A stretch of DNA of 33,552 bases from Actinobacteria bacterium QS_8_72_14. GTDB taxonomy: Bacteria; Actinomycetota; Nitriliruptoria; Euzebyales; Egibacteraceae. The notes under the pieces are model-generated. The model was not told the origin of the DNA and did not search any database. It saw only the letters and a program-made list of their open reading frames with translations. The DNA lies in the NCBI GenBank assembly GCA_003021615.1, contig PXPH01000005.1:27840-61391 (forward strand), written 5' to 3'. Shown one piece after another: positions 15,513 through 23,001 of the stretch (position 1 is the first letter of the stretch; each line of letters begins with the position of its first letter). The translations under genes were made by a program, and so were the position numbers.

Positions 15513-17528
15513 CTAGCTGCCGTCGAGGGTGGCCTGCATCTGCTGCACGACGCTGTTGTTGATTGCCGCGGTGCCGCCGACGATGAACAGCCGGCCCACG
15601 GCGTCGCGCCGGGCGGCCAGGAAGTCGTCGGTGGCGTGGCTGGCGGCGTAGTTGCGCCCGTCGACGAGCATCAGGGCGCCGCCGTCGTGGAATGCCGCCG
15701 GGCCGGCGACCAGCGCGTCGGCGAAGTCGCGGCCGGTGGCCATGTACAGCGGGTCCAGGGTGGCCTCGGTGCCGCCGATGACCCGCTCGACGATGGACGC
15801 CGCGGTGGCGTAGCGCTCGGCTCCGGCGAGGCGCTCCACGGTGAACCCGCGGGCGCGCAGGTCAGCGGCCACGCCCTGGCTGACCGCCTGGTCGCCGCCG
15901 GCGACGAACGCGTCGCGCTGGGCGATCACACCAGAGTCGGTCAGGGCGTTCTCGGCGTTGCCGTGCAGCTGGTCGCGCTGGGTCAACAGGATCGGCGCGC
16001 GGGCCCACGTGGCCAGGTTGCCCGCCGACAGCGCGTCGGCGAACACGTCGTCGCGGGCCAGCACCGCGTTGCCCGCTGGCCCGCCCAGGTCGGCGACCTC
16101 GCGGGCGATGAGCTCGGCGGTGTGATACCGCGTGTTGCCGTCCAGCCGGGTGGTGGTGACCCCCAGGTCGGCGACGTCCTGCTCGACTTGGGCCGACAGC
16201 GCCTCCGTGCCCCCGGCGAGATACACCTGCTCCACGCCCAGGCGCTGCAGCTCGTCGGCGACGTCGTCGCGCAGCGCATCCGGGGGGTTGACCAGGATCG
16301 GCCCCTCGACCTCGGCGGCCAGCGACGAGCCCGTCAGCGCGTCGGGGAACTCGTCGGAGCGGGCCAGCACCGCCGCGGTGGCGCTCTCGAAGGCCTGCCG
16401 TGAGACCTCGAGGCCGGTTTCCACTCGCGTGGGGCCTTGCACCCGTTGGGGCTCGTCGCACGACACCCCGCCGGCGGGCGTCGTGGCGCTGGCCGTCAGG
16501 GGCGCGACCGCGACGTCGGCGTCGACGACATCGTCCAGCCCCTGGCTGATCTCGAGGCGGAAGAGCTCGCCCTCGGCGGCCAGCGTCCCGTCGCTGCCGT
16601 CGGCGGTCAGCGCCACGGTGCCCAGCGAGACCGTGGCGAGCCCGGGGATGTCGAAGCTGGTGTTGCCGTCGGCGGCGTCGAGGGTGGTGACCACGTCGCC
16701 GTCGGGGTTGCGGATCTGCAGCACCGGCGCGGTCCAGTCCAGCGCTCCGGCGTCCATGGCGGCCTGGGCGTCGGCGAAGCCGGTGCCGGGCCCGGGCGAG
16801 GTGACGGCCAGGCGGGGTTGGCTGACCACGCCGATCTGCCAGCCGCCGACCTCCACGGCGGCGAGGTCGGCGGTGGCCTGCGAGCGCACGGCCTGGCCGT
16901 CCACCGCGGAGCTGTCGACGCGCTCGATGGTGGCGTTGCTGCTGACGACGTCGTCGGCGCCACGGCCGGTCAGCGCCAGCAACGCCTCGTTCTGTGACAG
17001 CGCGTCGGGCAGCACCTCGGCCCCGGCGAGGTCGGCGTCGGCGTCGGTGTAGGGCTCGCCGGCGGGGGGACAGCCCGTGGCGTCGCCGGTGAGCGCTCGG
17101 GCCCGGGTGCGGGCCAGCGAGGCGCCCAGCAGCGAGTTGTCGGTCACGTTCAGCAGCTCGTCAACGACGGGCGCGTCGGCGTCGGGCGGCGAGCTCTGCT
17201 CGGACTGCACCAGCAGCTGCTGGAGCTCCAGCGAGTCCAGCAGCGAGGCCTCAAGATTGTTGGCCAGCGCGTGGGCCTGAACGCCGTCGCCGCCGGGGTC
17301 GGCGCGCAGCGACCCACGGGCCCGGCCGATCTCGACGTCGGCGACGTCCAGCGAGTCCAACAGGGTGGTCTGGCGGACCGTGACGAGGTCGGCGCTGGCG
17401 TCGCCGGCGGGCTCGACGGGTTCGGTCTGCGCCGACGTCGGCAGGGGCCAGAGCAGGCCCGCGGCGACCACGAGCGTGAGCAGGGCCGCGACGAGCGCGC
17501 GGCGTGGTGAGCTGGCGATGGGATGCAT
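15513..17528 (-). CDS. Secreted protein with cell-wall-binding repeats (CW_binding_2)
   Basis: A 671-residue exported protein. The N-terminus is a Sec signal peptide: basic start, hydrophobic ALVAALLTLVVAAGLLWPL, and a cleavage-type PTSAQ near residue 34. Residues about 35-360 form an Asp-, Ser- and Ala-rich region of unknown fold. From about residue 362 three consecutive repeats of the CW_binding_2 family (Pfam PF04122) follow, each with the R-x-x-G-x-x-R-x-x-T opening (RVQGPTRVET, TRLDGNTRYHTA, ERLAGAERYATA), an FADAL/FPDAL motif (DEFPDALTGS, DVFADALSAG, DFADALVAG) and a YLAGGT/VGGT closing element. Such repeats bind cell-wall glycans or polymers and are abundant in Nitriliruptoria and Clostridia. 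AAGGA seven bases before the ATG at 17528 sets the start. Confidence 0.9.
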   Translation of the reverse strand: MHPIASSPRRALVAALLTLVVAAGLLWPLPTSAQTEPVEPAGDASADLVTVRQTTLLDSLDVADVEIGRARGSLRADPGGDGVQAHALANNLEASLLDSLELQQLLVQSEQSSPPDADAPVVDELLNVTDNSLLGASLARTRARALTGDATGCPPAGEPYTDADADLAGAEVLPDALSQNEALLALTGRGADDVVSSNATIERVDSSAVDGQAVRSQATADLAAVEVGGWQIGVVSQPRLAVTSPGPGTGFADAQAAMDAGALDWTAPVLQIRNPDGDVVTTLDAADGNTSFDIPGLATVSLGTVALTADGSDGTLAAEGELFRLEISQGLDDVVDADVAVAPLTASATTPAGGVSCDEPQRVQGPTRVETGLEVSRQAFESATAAVLARSDEFPDALTGSSLAAEVEGPILVNPPDALRDDVADELQRLGVEQVYLAGGTEALSAQVEQDVADLGVTTTRLDGNTRYHTAELIAREVADLGGPAGNAVLARDDVFADALSAGNLATWARAPILLTQRDQLHGNAENALTDSGVIAQRDAFVAGGDQAVSQGVAADLRARGFTVERLAGAERYATAASIVERVIGGTEATLDPLYMATGRDFADALVAGPAAFHDGGALMLVDGRNYAASHATDDFLAARRDAVGRLFIVGGTAAINNSVVQQMQATLDGS

Positions 17529-17706
17529 GGCCTGATCCTTGAACGTGCCGGTGTGAGCCCGCAGGGGGTGCCTCGCCCGCAGTCGGAAGCCACCCGCTGA
17601 TGGCGATGCTAGTGCCCGTCGAGTGGGCAACGCACGGGCGCTGGCGGTCGTTACGCGCCCGTCTGGCGGCGGCGACGCCGCGCCCGCTGCGATCCCGACA
17701 AGACGG

Positions 17707-18093
17707 TCACTGCGTGGTTGCCTCAGTGGCCTCCAGCACGGTGCCCACCTGGCACACGGTGGCCACGTCCGAGCGGATCCGGCCGGTGACGCGCAGCTCG
17801 TCGCCGGCACGGGCGACGACCTCGCCGGTGGCGTTGCGCACCTCCACAGGGTCTGCGCTGGCCTGCCAGCCGTCGGGCCACTGGACCTCGTAGCGCCCGT
17901 CGGCGGCCTCGACCCACACACAGCCCCCCTCGAGGTCGGCGTCGCCGGCCAGCGTGCCGGTGATGGTGGTCTCGCTGGGCTCGGTGCCGCCGTCGGCGGT
18001 GGGCGTGGCGCCGAGGTCGACGCCGTCGCTGCCGCAGCCGGCCAGCGCGATGAGCGCGGCGGTGATCGCGAGCGCGGTGACCAGGGTTCGCAT
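17707..18093 (-). CDS. Small lipoprotein of unknown function
   Basis: A 128-residue lipoprotein. The signal peptide MRTLVTALAITAALIALAGC ends in a clear lipobox (LAGC, lipidated Cys20). The mature part, after a Thr/Glu/Ser-rich linker, is a beta-rich domain with TGTLAGDADLEGGCVWVEA and DELRVTGRIRSDVA, reminiscent of an OB-fold-like barrel, with two cysteines that could pair. AGGAGG upstream of the ATG at 18093 fixes the start. It lies in the same direction as, and about 180 bases upstream of, the CW_binding_2 gene, so the two could serve the same envelope function, but this is inference. Confidence 0.78.
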   Translation of the reverse strand: MRTLVTALAITAALIALAGCGSDGVDLGATPTADGGTEPSETTITGTLAGDADLEGGCVWVEAADGRYEVQWPDGWQASADPVEVRNATGEVVARAGDELRVTGRIRSDVATVCQVGTVLEATEATTQ

Positions 18094-18295
18094 CGCCAGC
18101 CTCCTGGTTCGGGGTCGCCGGGTGCCCCTGTTGGACGTCGCGGCGCCCGCGCGGGTTCCCTGGTGCTGCCACGGCCTGGCCGGGGCTTGGCAGTTTACCC
18201 GCTGACAACGCCTGGTTACCCGACCGGATACGATGCGCGCGCCCGCGCCCGAGCCTGTGGGTGCCGGTTCGCTGCCTTCGCCGAGGAGCTGTGCC

Positions 18296-19318
18296 ATGAC
18301 CGACCTGCGCGACGCGGTCTACGTCGACGGCGCGCGGTTGCCCATCGGGCGCGCCCGGGCCGACGGGTATTACGCCCACACCCGCGCCGACGACATGGCC
18401 GTGCGCTGCATCCGGGCCCTGCTGGACCGCAACCCCGCTGTTGAGCCGGCCTCGGTCGACGACAACGTGTGGGCCGCCACCACCCAGATCGGCGACCAGG
18501 GGCTGACGATCGGGCGCACCACCGCCATCCTCGCCGGCCTGCCCACGTCGGTGCCCGGTTACGCCATCGACCGCATGTGCGCCGGGGCCCTGACGGCGAT
18601 CACCAACGCCGCCAACGCCATCCGCACCGGGGCCCAGGACGTGTGCATCGCCGGCGGCGTGGAGCACATGGGGCGCCATCCCATGGGCGAGCAGGCCGAC
18701 CCCAACCCCCGTTTTTTGGCCGAGAGCCTCGTCGACGCCTCCGCGCTGGTCATGGGCTCGACGGCCGAGAACCTCCACGACGCCCATCCCGAGATCTCCC
18801 GCGAGCGCTGCGACGCCTACGCGGTGCAAAGCCAGGAGCGCGTGGCCAAGGCCGCTGCCGACGGCGTGTTCGACAGCCACGTGGTGCGCATGAGCGTGTG
18901 GGCCGACGGCGCCTGGCGCGTGGTCAGCGGCGACGAGCATCCTCGGCCGGGTACGACCCTGGAGGGGTTGAGCGAGCTGCGCACGCCGTTTCGGCCCGGC
19001 GGGCGGGTCACCGCCGGCAACGCCGCCGGGCTCAACGACGGCGCGGGGGCGTGTGTGTTGGCCAGCCGTGAGGCCGCCGATCGGCTCGGCCTGCCCGGGG
19101 TGATGCGTGTGGTCGATTATGCGTTCGTGGGCGTGCAACCGGAGACGATGGGCATCGGGCCCATTCCGGCCACCGACGCGCTGCTGGCCAAAACCGGCTT
19201 GACCATGGACGACATCGACGTGGTCGAGATGAACGAGGCCTTTGACGCCCGCTACGGGCTGACCACCCTGTGTGTGGGGCTCGGGATGGGTTGCACGGTG
19301 CTGTGGGAGCGGCTGTAG
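18296..19318 (+). CDS. fadA: Acetyl-CoA C-acyltransferase missing the catalytic His block
   Basis: A 340-residue thiolase of the beta-oxidation type, which would cleave 3-ketoacyl-CoA to acetyl-CoA and a shortened acyl-CoA. The nucleophile Cys95 (IDRMCAGALTAI) and the C-terminal second cysteine Cys326 (TTLCVGLGMG) are present. Between NEAF (residues 313-316) and RYGLTT (319-324) relatives have about 50-60 residues, including the GGAIAxGHP block with the catalytic histidine; here the two are joined directly in frame at about 19244. The protein is therefore short (relatives about 380-400) and predicted inactive. A perfect 5-bp hairpin (19247-19259) abuts the junction. GAGGAG at 18283-18288 sets the start. 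fadJ follows after 45 bases, as in FadBA-type operons. Confidence 0.88.
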   Translation: MTDLRDAVYVDGARLPIGRARADGYYAHTRADDMAVRCIRALLDRNPAVEPASVDDNVWAATTQIGDQGLTIGRTTAILAGLPTSVPGYAIDRMCAGALTAITNAANAIRTGAQDVCIAGGVEHMGRHPMGEQADPNPRFLAESLVDASALVMGSTAENLHDAHPEISRERCDAYAVQSQERVAKAAADGVFDSHVVRMSVWADGAWRVVSGDEHPRPGTTLEGLSELRTPFRPGGRVTAGNAAGLNDGAGACVLASREAADRLGLPGVMRVVDYAFVGVQPETMGIGPIPATDALLAKTGLTMDDIDVVEMNEAFDARYGLTTLCVGLGMGCTVLWERL

Positions 19319-19363
19319 CCCGGCGTCGCTTCCGCCGCCTTCCCGCCCGCGAAAGGTTCCCGC

Positions 19364-21793
19364 ATGGCCGCCGACGCCGACACCCGCTTCACCGTCACCT
19401 ACCACCGCTCGCCCCACGCCGGACGCCTGGCGCTGATGACCATGGACAACGGCCAGGACCACACCCGGCCGACCACGTTCGGGGAGTCGGCGCTGGACTC
19501 GCTGGAGGCCGCCCTGGACGAGCTCGAGGGCCAAGCCGACGTCAAGGGTCTGTTGCTGACCGGCAAGCCGTTCGTGTTCGCCGCCGGAGCCGACCTCGAC
19601 GCGTTCGACGGTGCCACCGCCGAGTTCGCCGAGCGGGCCGCCCGGGCCGGCCACGACGCCTTCGCCCGGCTGCGCGGGCTGCCGTATCCGAGCGTGGCGG
19701 CGATCAACGGCGTCGCCCTGGGCGGGGGCCTGGAGATCGCGCTGCACTGCGATTACCGCACCGTGTCGACCGGGGCGAGGGCGTTGGGCTTTCCCGAGGT
19801 GTTTTTGTCGATCCTGCCCGGCTGGGGCGGCACCCAGCTGACGCCGGCGCTGATCGGCCCGCAGGCCGCGCTGCGCGCCATCGTCCACAACGCCCTGGAC
19901 CAGAACCGCACGCTGAAACCGACCGACGCCGTCGAGCTCGGCCTGGCCGATCGGCTGCTGGAGCCGGTGGACTTCCTTGAGCGGTCCCTGGCGTTTTTGG
20001 AGGGGCTGGCCGCCGGCGAGATCGCCGTGGACCGCCACCCGCCCGAGCCCGACCAGCTTGACGCGGCGCTTGAGGCCGCCCGCCAGGCCGCCGACGCCAA
20101 GACCCACGGGGCCACCCCGGCGCCGTATCGCGCCATCGAGCTGGTCGAGTTCGCCGCCCGCGGCGGTGACCTGGCCCAAGGTCGCGAGCGCGAGATCGCC
20201 GCCTTGACCGAGCTTTTGCCCAGCCGGCAGGCCCAGGCCAGCGTGTACGGCTTCAACCTCACCCAGCAGCGGGTGCGCCGCCAGCCGGGCCGGCCCGATG
20301 CCGCCCCGCGGGAAGTGACCAAAGTGGGCGTGCTCGGCGCCGGCCTGATGGGCCGTCAGCTCGCAGCGCTGCTGCTGCACCGCCACGAGGTGCCGATGGT
20401 GATCACCGACGTGGATCAAAACGTGCTGGAGGCCGCCCGGGCCCACATCGAGGGCGAGCTCGATCAGCGCGTGCAGCGCGGCCGCCTCGACGCGGACAAG
20501 GCCGGCTGGCTGGCGTCCGTGACGACCTACGCGCGAGACGCTGAGGCGTTACAGGGGGCCGACTTCGTCATCGAGGCGGTGGGCGAGTCCCTGAAGCTCA
20601 AGCAGCGCGTCTTCGCCGACGCCGAGAAGGTCGTCGACGAGGGGTGTGTGCTGGCCAGCAACACGTCGTCGCTGTCGGTGGCCGCCATGGCGGCCGATCT
20701 GGCCCACCCCGAGCGCGTGGTGGGCCTGCACTTCTTCAACCCCGTGGCGCTCATGCCCCTGGTCGAGGTGGTGCGTCCCGGCCGGGCCAGCGATGAGGCG
20801 GTGGCCACCGCCTTCGAGCTCGCCAAGACGCTGCGTAAGAGCGCGGTGGGCTGTGCCGACACGCCGGGGTTCATCGTCAACCGCCTGCTGATGCGGTTCA
20901 TGGGCGCCGCGGCGCAGGCCGCCGACTCCGGGACCCGCTTCGCCGACGTCGACGCGGCCATCAAGGCCCTGGGCCTGCCCATGGGCCCCTTCGAGCTGAT
21001 GGGCTTGGTGGGCTTGGCGGTCAACGCCCACGTCGCCCGCAGCCTCCACGAGGCCTACCCCGACCGGTTCCCCTTAAGTCCCAACGTGGCGATGCTGGGC
21101 GAGCTCGATCTGCCTGGAGTGTACGACTGGGACGCCGGCGGCGAGCCGTTCGCGGCCATCCGCGAGCGCTGGCAGGTCGAGCCCGACGCACAGCCGCTGG
21201 CCCCCGAGGCGATCCGCCAGCGGGCGCTGGCGGTCATGATCGCGATCTGGGGCAGCCGCAGCCCCGTGTCGACGGTGGGCCAGTACAGCGTCGGCGTCAG
21301 CAGCCCCGCGGCGCTCAGCAGACGGATCAAGCGTTGGCCGCCGCGCCGTGATGGCCGTGGCATGCGACGCCCACAGTCGGCACAGTTGCCCCAGCGCGAC
21401 CCGAAGGGGGTAAGCCAGCGTCGGCCGGGCATCCCGGGTGCCCCGACGCCGCCAGGGCAAGCGCCGACCCGCCTGGAGGGGAGGGTGGTATGCGCGAGCG
21501 CAGCCAGAGCGTGTGGATCGGGAGCCGCCCTGTGTGATGATGCCCTCCCGGCCCTATCGCGGCCCCGACCGGCGCCGGGTCAGTCGCGGTGCGGACCAGT
21601 CCATCGGATGGATCGCGGCCACCGCCGGGCTGGTGGCTGTGGCGGCGTTTACCGCGGCGTTGGCGGCCGCCGGAGATGCGGTCGTGCCCGAGGCGGGCTC
21701 AAAGACCCTGGTGGCCCTGCTGCGCGTCGCCGGCGCGGTCGGGGCGCTAGGCATCGCGGCCCTGGTGGGCAAACGGGCGGTCCTGACCGGTGA
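19364..21793 (+). CDS. fadJ: FadJ/FadB-type multifunctional beta-oxidation protein with a replaced C-terminus
   Basis: Combines enoyl-CoA hydratase (residues about 1-300; AAINGVALGGGLEIALHCDY oxyanion segment and FPEVFLSILPGWGGTQL) and 3-hydroxyacyl-CoA dehydrogenase (from about 320; KVGVLGAGLMG NAD loop, ASNTSSLSV, VVGLHFFNPVALMPLVEVV, DTPGFIVNRLL). Family similarity stops near residue 620 (IRQRALA, about 21223), where the final helical domain should continue for some 60-70 residues. Instead the frame enters a 99-base inverted copy of the neighbouring kinase gene and then unrelated sequence, ending at 21793 inside that kinase in another frame. The real gene is thus truncated and the tail is an accident. 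GAAAGG at 19351-19356 sets the start. In-frame TTA codons occur at 20549 and 21074. Confidence 0.85.
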   Translation: MAADADTRFTVTYHRSPHAGRLALMTMDNGQDHTRPTTFGESALDSLEAALDELEGQADVKGLLLTGKPFVFAAGADLDAFDGATAEFAERAARAGHDAFARLRGLPYPSVAAINGVALGGGLEIALHCDYRTVSTGARALGFPEVFLSILPGWGGTQLTPALIGPQAALRAIVHNALDQNRTLKPTDAVELGLADRLLEPVDFLERSLAFLEGLAAGEIAVDRHPPEPDQLDAALEAARQAADAKTHGATPAPYRAIELVEFAARGGDLAQGREREIAALTELLPSRQAQASVYGFNLTQQRVRRQPGRPDAAPREVTKVGVLGAGLMGRQLAALLLHRHEVPMVITDVDQNVLEAARAHIEGELDQRVQRGRLDADKAGWLASVTTYARDAEALQGADFVIEAVGESLKLKQRVFADAEKVVDEGCVLASNTSSLSVAAMAADLAHPERVVGLHFFNPVALMPLVEVVRPGRASDEAVATAFELAKTLRKSAVGCADTPGFIVNRLLMRFMGAAAQAADSGTRFADVDAAIKALGLPMGPFELMGLVGLAVNAHVARSLHEAYPDRFPLSPNVAMLGELDLPGVYDWDAGGEPFAAIRERWQVEPDAQPLAPEAIRQRALAVMIAIWGSRSPVSTVGQYSVGVSSPAALSRRIKRWPPRRDGRGMRRPQSAQLPQRDPKGVSQRRPGIPGAPTPPGQAPTRLEGRVVCASAARACGSGAALCDDALPALSRPRPAPGQSRCGPVHRMDRGHRRAGGCGGVYRGVGGRRRCGRARGGLKDPGGPAARRRRGRGARHRGPGGQTGGPDR
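21223..21321. repeat. Left arm of a perfect 99-bp inverted repeat (in fadJ)
   Basis: Identical, base for base, to the reverse complement of 21918-22016. The sequence encodes part of the sensor kinase membrane domain on the opposite strand, so this arm is the foreign copy and the right arm the original. Its left edge lies in a perfect hairpin of fadJ (CGCCAGC 21215-21221, GCTGGCG 21226-21232), and GGCGCTGG is shared by both loci at the switch point. The spacer between arms is 596 bases. Confidence 0.97.
21322..21536. other. Unassigned region between the inverted-repeat copy and the kinase gene
   Basis: This 215-base stretch encodes no recognisable protein. It contains a strong potential stem: GCGTCGG (21418-21424) with CCGACGC, and inside it GGGCA/TGCCC around TCCCGGG. 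It also has a Shine-Dalgarno-rich end (GGAGGGGAGGG, about 21475-21485). A 15-codon frame (21490-21537) overlaps the kinase ATG by one base. It may be the kinase leader; no known riboswitch consensus was matched. Confidence 0.4.
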
Positions 21794-22957
21794 GGCCGTC
21801 CCCCGGCTGGCCGCTGCGGCGGTGCTGCTGCTCGCGGCGGTCGTCGGGGCGGTGGAGCTGCCAAAAGCTCCGGGCGCCGGCCAGCCCCCCATCCTGCTGA
21901 CGCTGCGCGCCGCCGGGCTGCTGAGCGCCGCGGGGCTGCTGACGCCGACGCTGTACTGGCCCACCGTCGACACGGGGCTGCGGCTGCCCCAGATCGCGAT
22001 CATGACCGCCAGCGCCTGGGTGTGGGGGCGACGCTGGCGTGGCGCGGCTGGCGGGTGGGCCGGCGGCTGGCGGTCGTGGGCGGGCTGTTGCTGGTGGCCT
22101 GGGGTGTGGCACAGCTGCCGCTGGTCGCCGGTCTGTCGAGCTTGGTCGACGTTGCCGCGGTGCTGGAGGGCCTGCGCGTGGCAGCGGTCGCGGTGGCCAC
22201 GATCGTGGCCCTAAACGACCTCGAAACGTCGTTTGTGGCCCAGCGCCACGCGCTGCTGCGCACCGAGGTCGACCGCCAGACCGTCGAGGCCCGCTTGCAG
22301 GCGCACCGCGAGAACGACCAGCAGCGCGCCCACGAGGCCCGGTCGGCGCTGACCGCCATCGAGGGGGCCAGCACGATGTTGGCGCGCTACCAGGCGGGCC
22401 TCGACGACGACGGGCGGGTGGCGCTGTCGTCGGCGATCCACGCCGAGATCCGGCGACTGCAGCATCTGGTCGATGCCGAGCGCCCCGCCGAGCCCGAGCC
22501 GCTGCTGGTCAACGAGCTCGTGGGCGACGAGGTGTCGTTGTCGCGTGGTCAGGGCATGGCCGTCCACGTGGACGTGCCCGGCGATCTGCAAGTCTTCGCC
22601 GAGCGTGACGCGGTCGTTGGCGTGCTGCGCAACCTGCTGGTCAACGCCCGCACGCACGCCCCTCGAGCCACGGTGTGGGTGACCGCCGCGCTGGACAACG
22701 GCGAGGTGGTGGTGCGGGTGGGCGACGACGGCCCCGGCCTTAGTGCCGAGGACCTGGCTCGCGCCTTCGAGCGGGGCCACCGCGGTCAAAGCGCGCAGCG
22801 CCCCGGCAGCGGCATCGGGCTTCACGTGGCGCGCACCTTGGCCGAGCGCGACGGCGGGTCACTGACCGCCGACAGCGTGCCCGGCCAGGGCGCGACGTTC
22901 GAGCTGCGGCTGCCGGCCGCGGCCGGAGTGGCCCGCGGGCTCGACGAGGCCCATTAG
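21537..22957 (+). pseudogene. Membrane sensor histidine kinase, frameshifted
   Basis: The first frame (from ATG 21537 or 21540) encodes MMPSRPYRGPDRRR followed by four or five hydrophobic helices. At 22017-22029 the frame changes; the second frame continues with further helices (AVVGGLLLVAWGVAQLPLVAG) and the kinase core. This has an H-box (AHEARSALTAIEG), N-box (LRNLLVNARTHAP), G1 (VGDDGPGLS), F (FERGHRG) and G2 (GSGIGLHVARTLAERDGG). One extra G in the run GGGGG at 22024-22028 would restore a continuous, sensible reading, so a one-base loss is the simplest explanation, real or a sequencing error. An independent start within the second frame (GTG 22022) would lack most of the membrane sensor. 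No response regulator gene is adjacent. The signal is unknown. Confidence 0.75.
21918..22016. repeat. Right arm of the 99-bp inverted repeat (in sensor kinase)
   Basis: Perfect inverted partner of 21223-21321. Here the sequence reads naturally as the last transmembrane part of the kinase N-terminus (LLSAAGLLTPTLYWP and onward). The right end lies in a hairpin with 8-bp stems, CGCCAGCG (22007-22014) and CGCTGGCG (22032-22039), whose loop contains the G-run where the kinase frame breaks. Confidence 0.97.
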
Positions 22958-23001
22958 CCTGCCGTCGCGATGCGCGTGCGAACCGCTTTTTTGGGCCGGC
23001 C

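Noticed and set aside
21322-21490. Possible riboswitch (TPP, c-di-GMP, c-di-AMP or ZTP type)
   Set aside because: Short stretches such as GGTAAGCCAGCG recall parts of known consensuses, but the paired second halves and invariant bases are missing.
21490-21537. 15-codon leader peptide before the sensor kinase
   Set aside because: It has a good ribosome site but no amino-acid run typical of attenuators and lies next to a rearranged region; kept only as a note.
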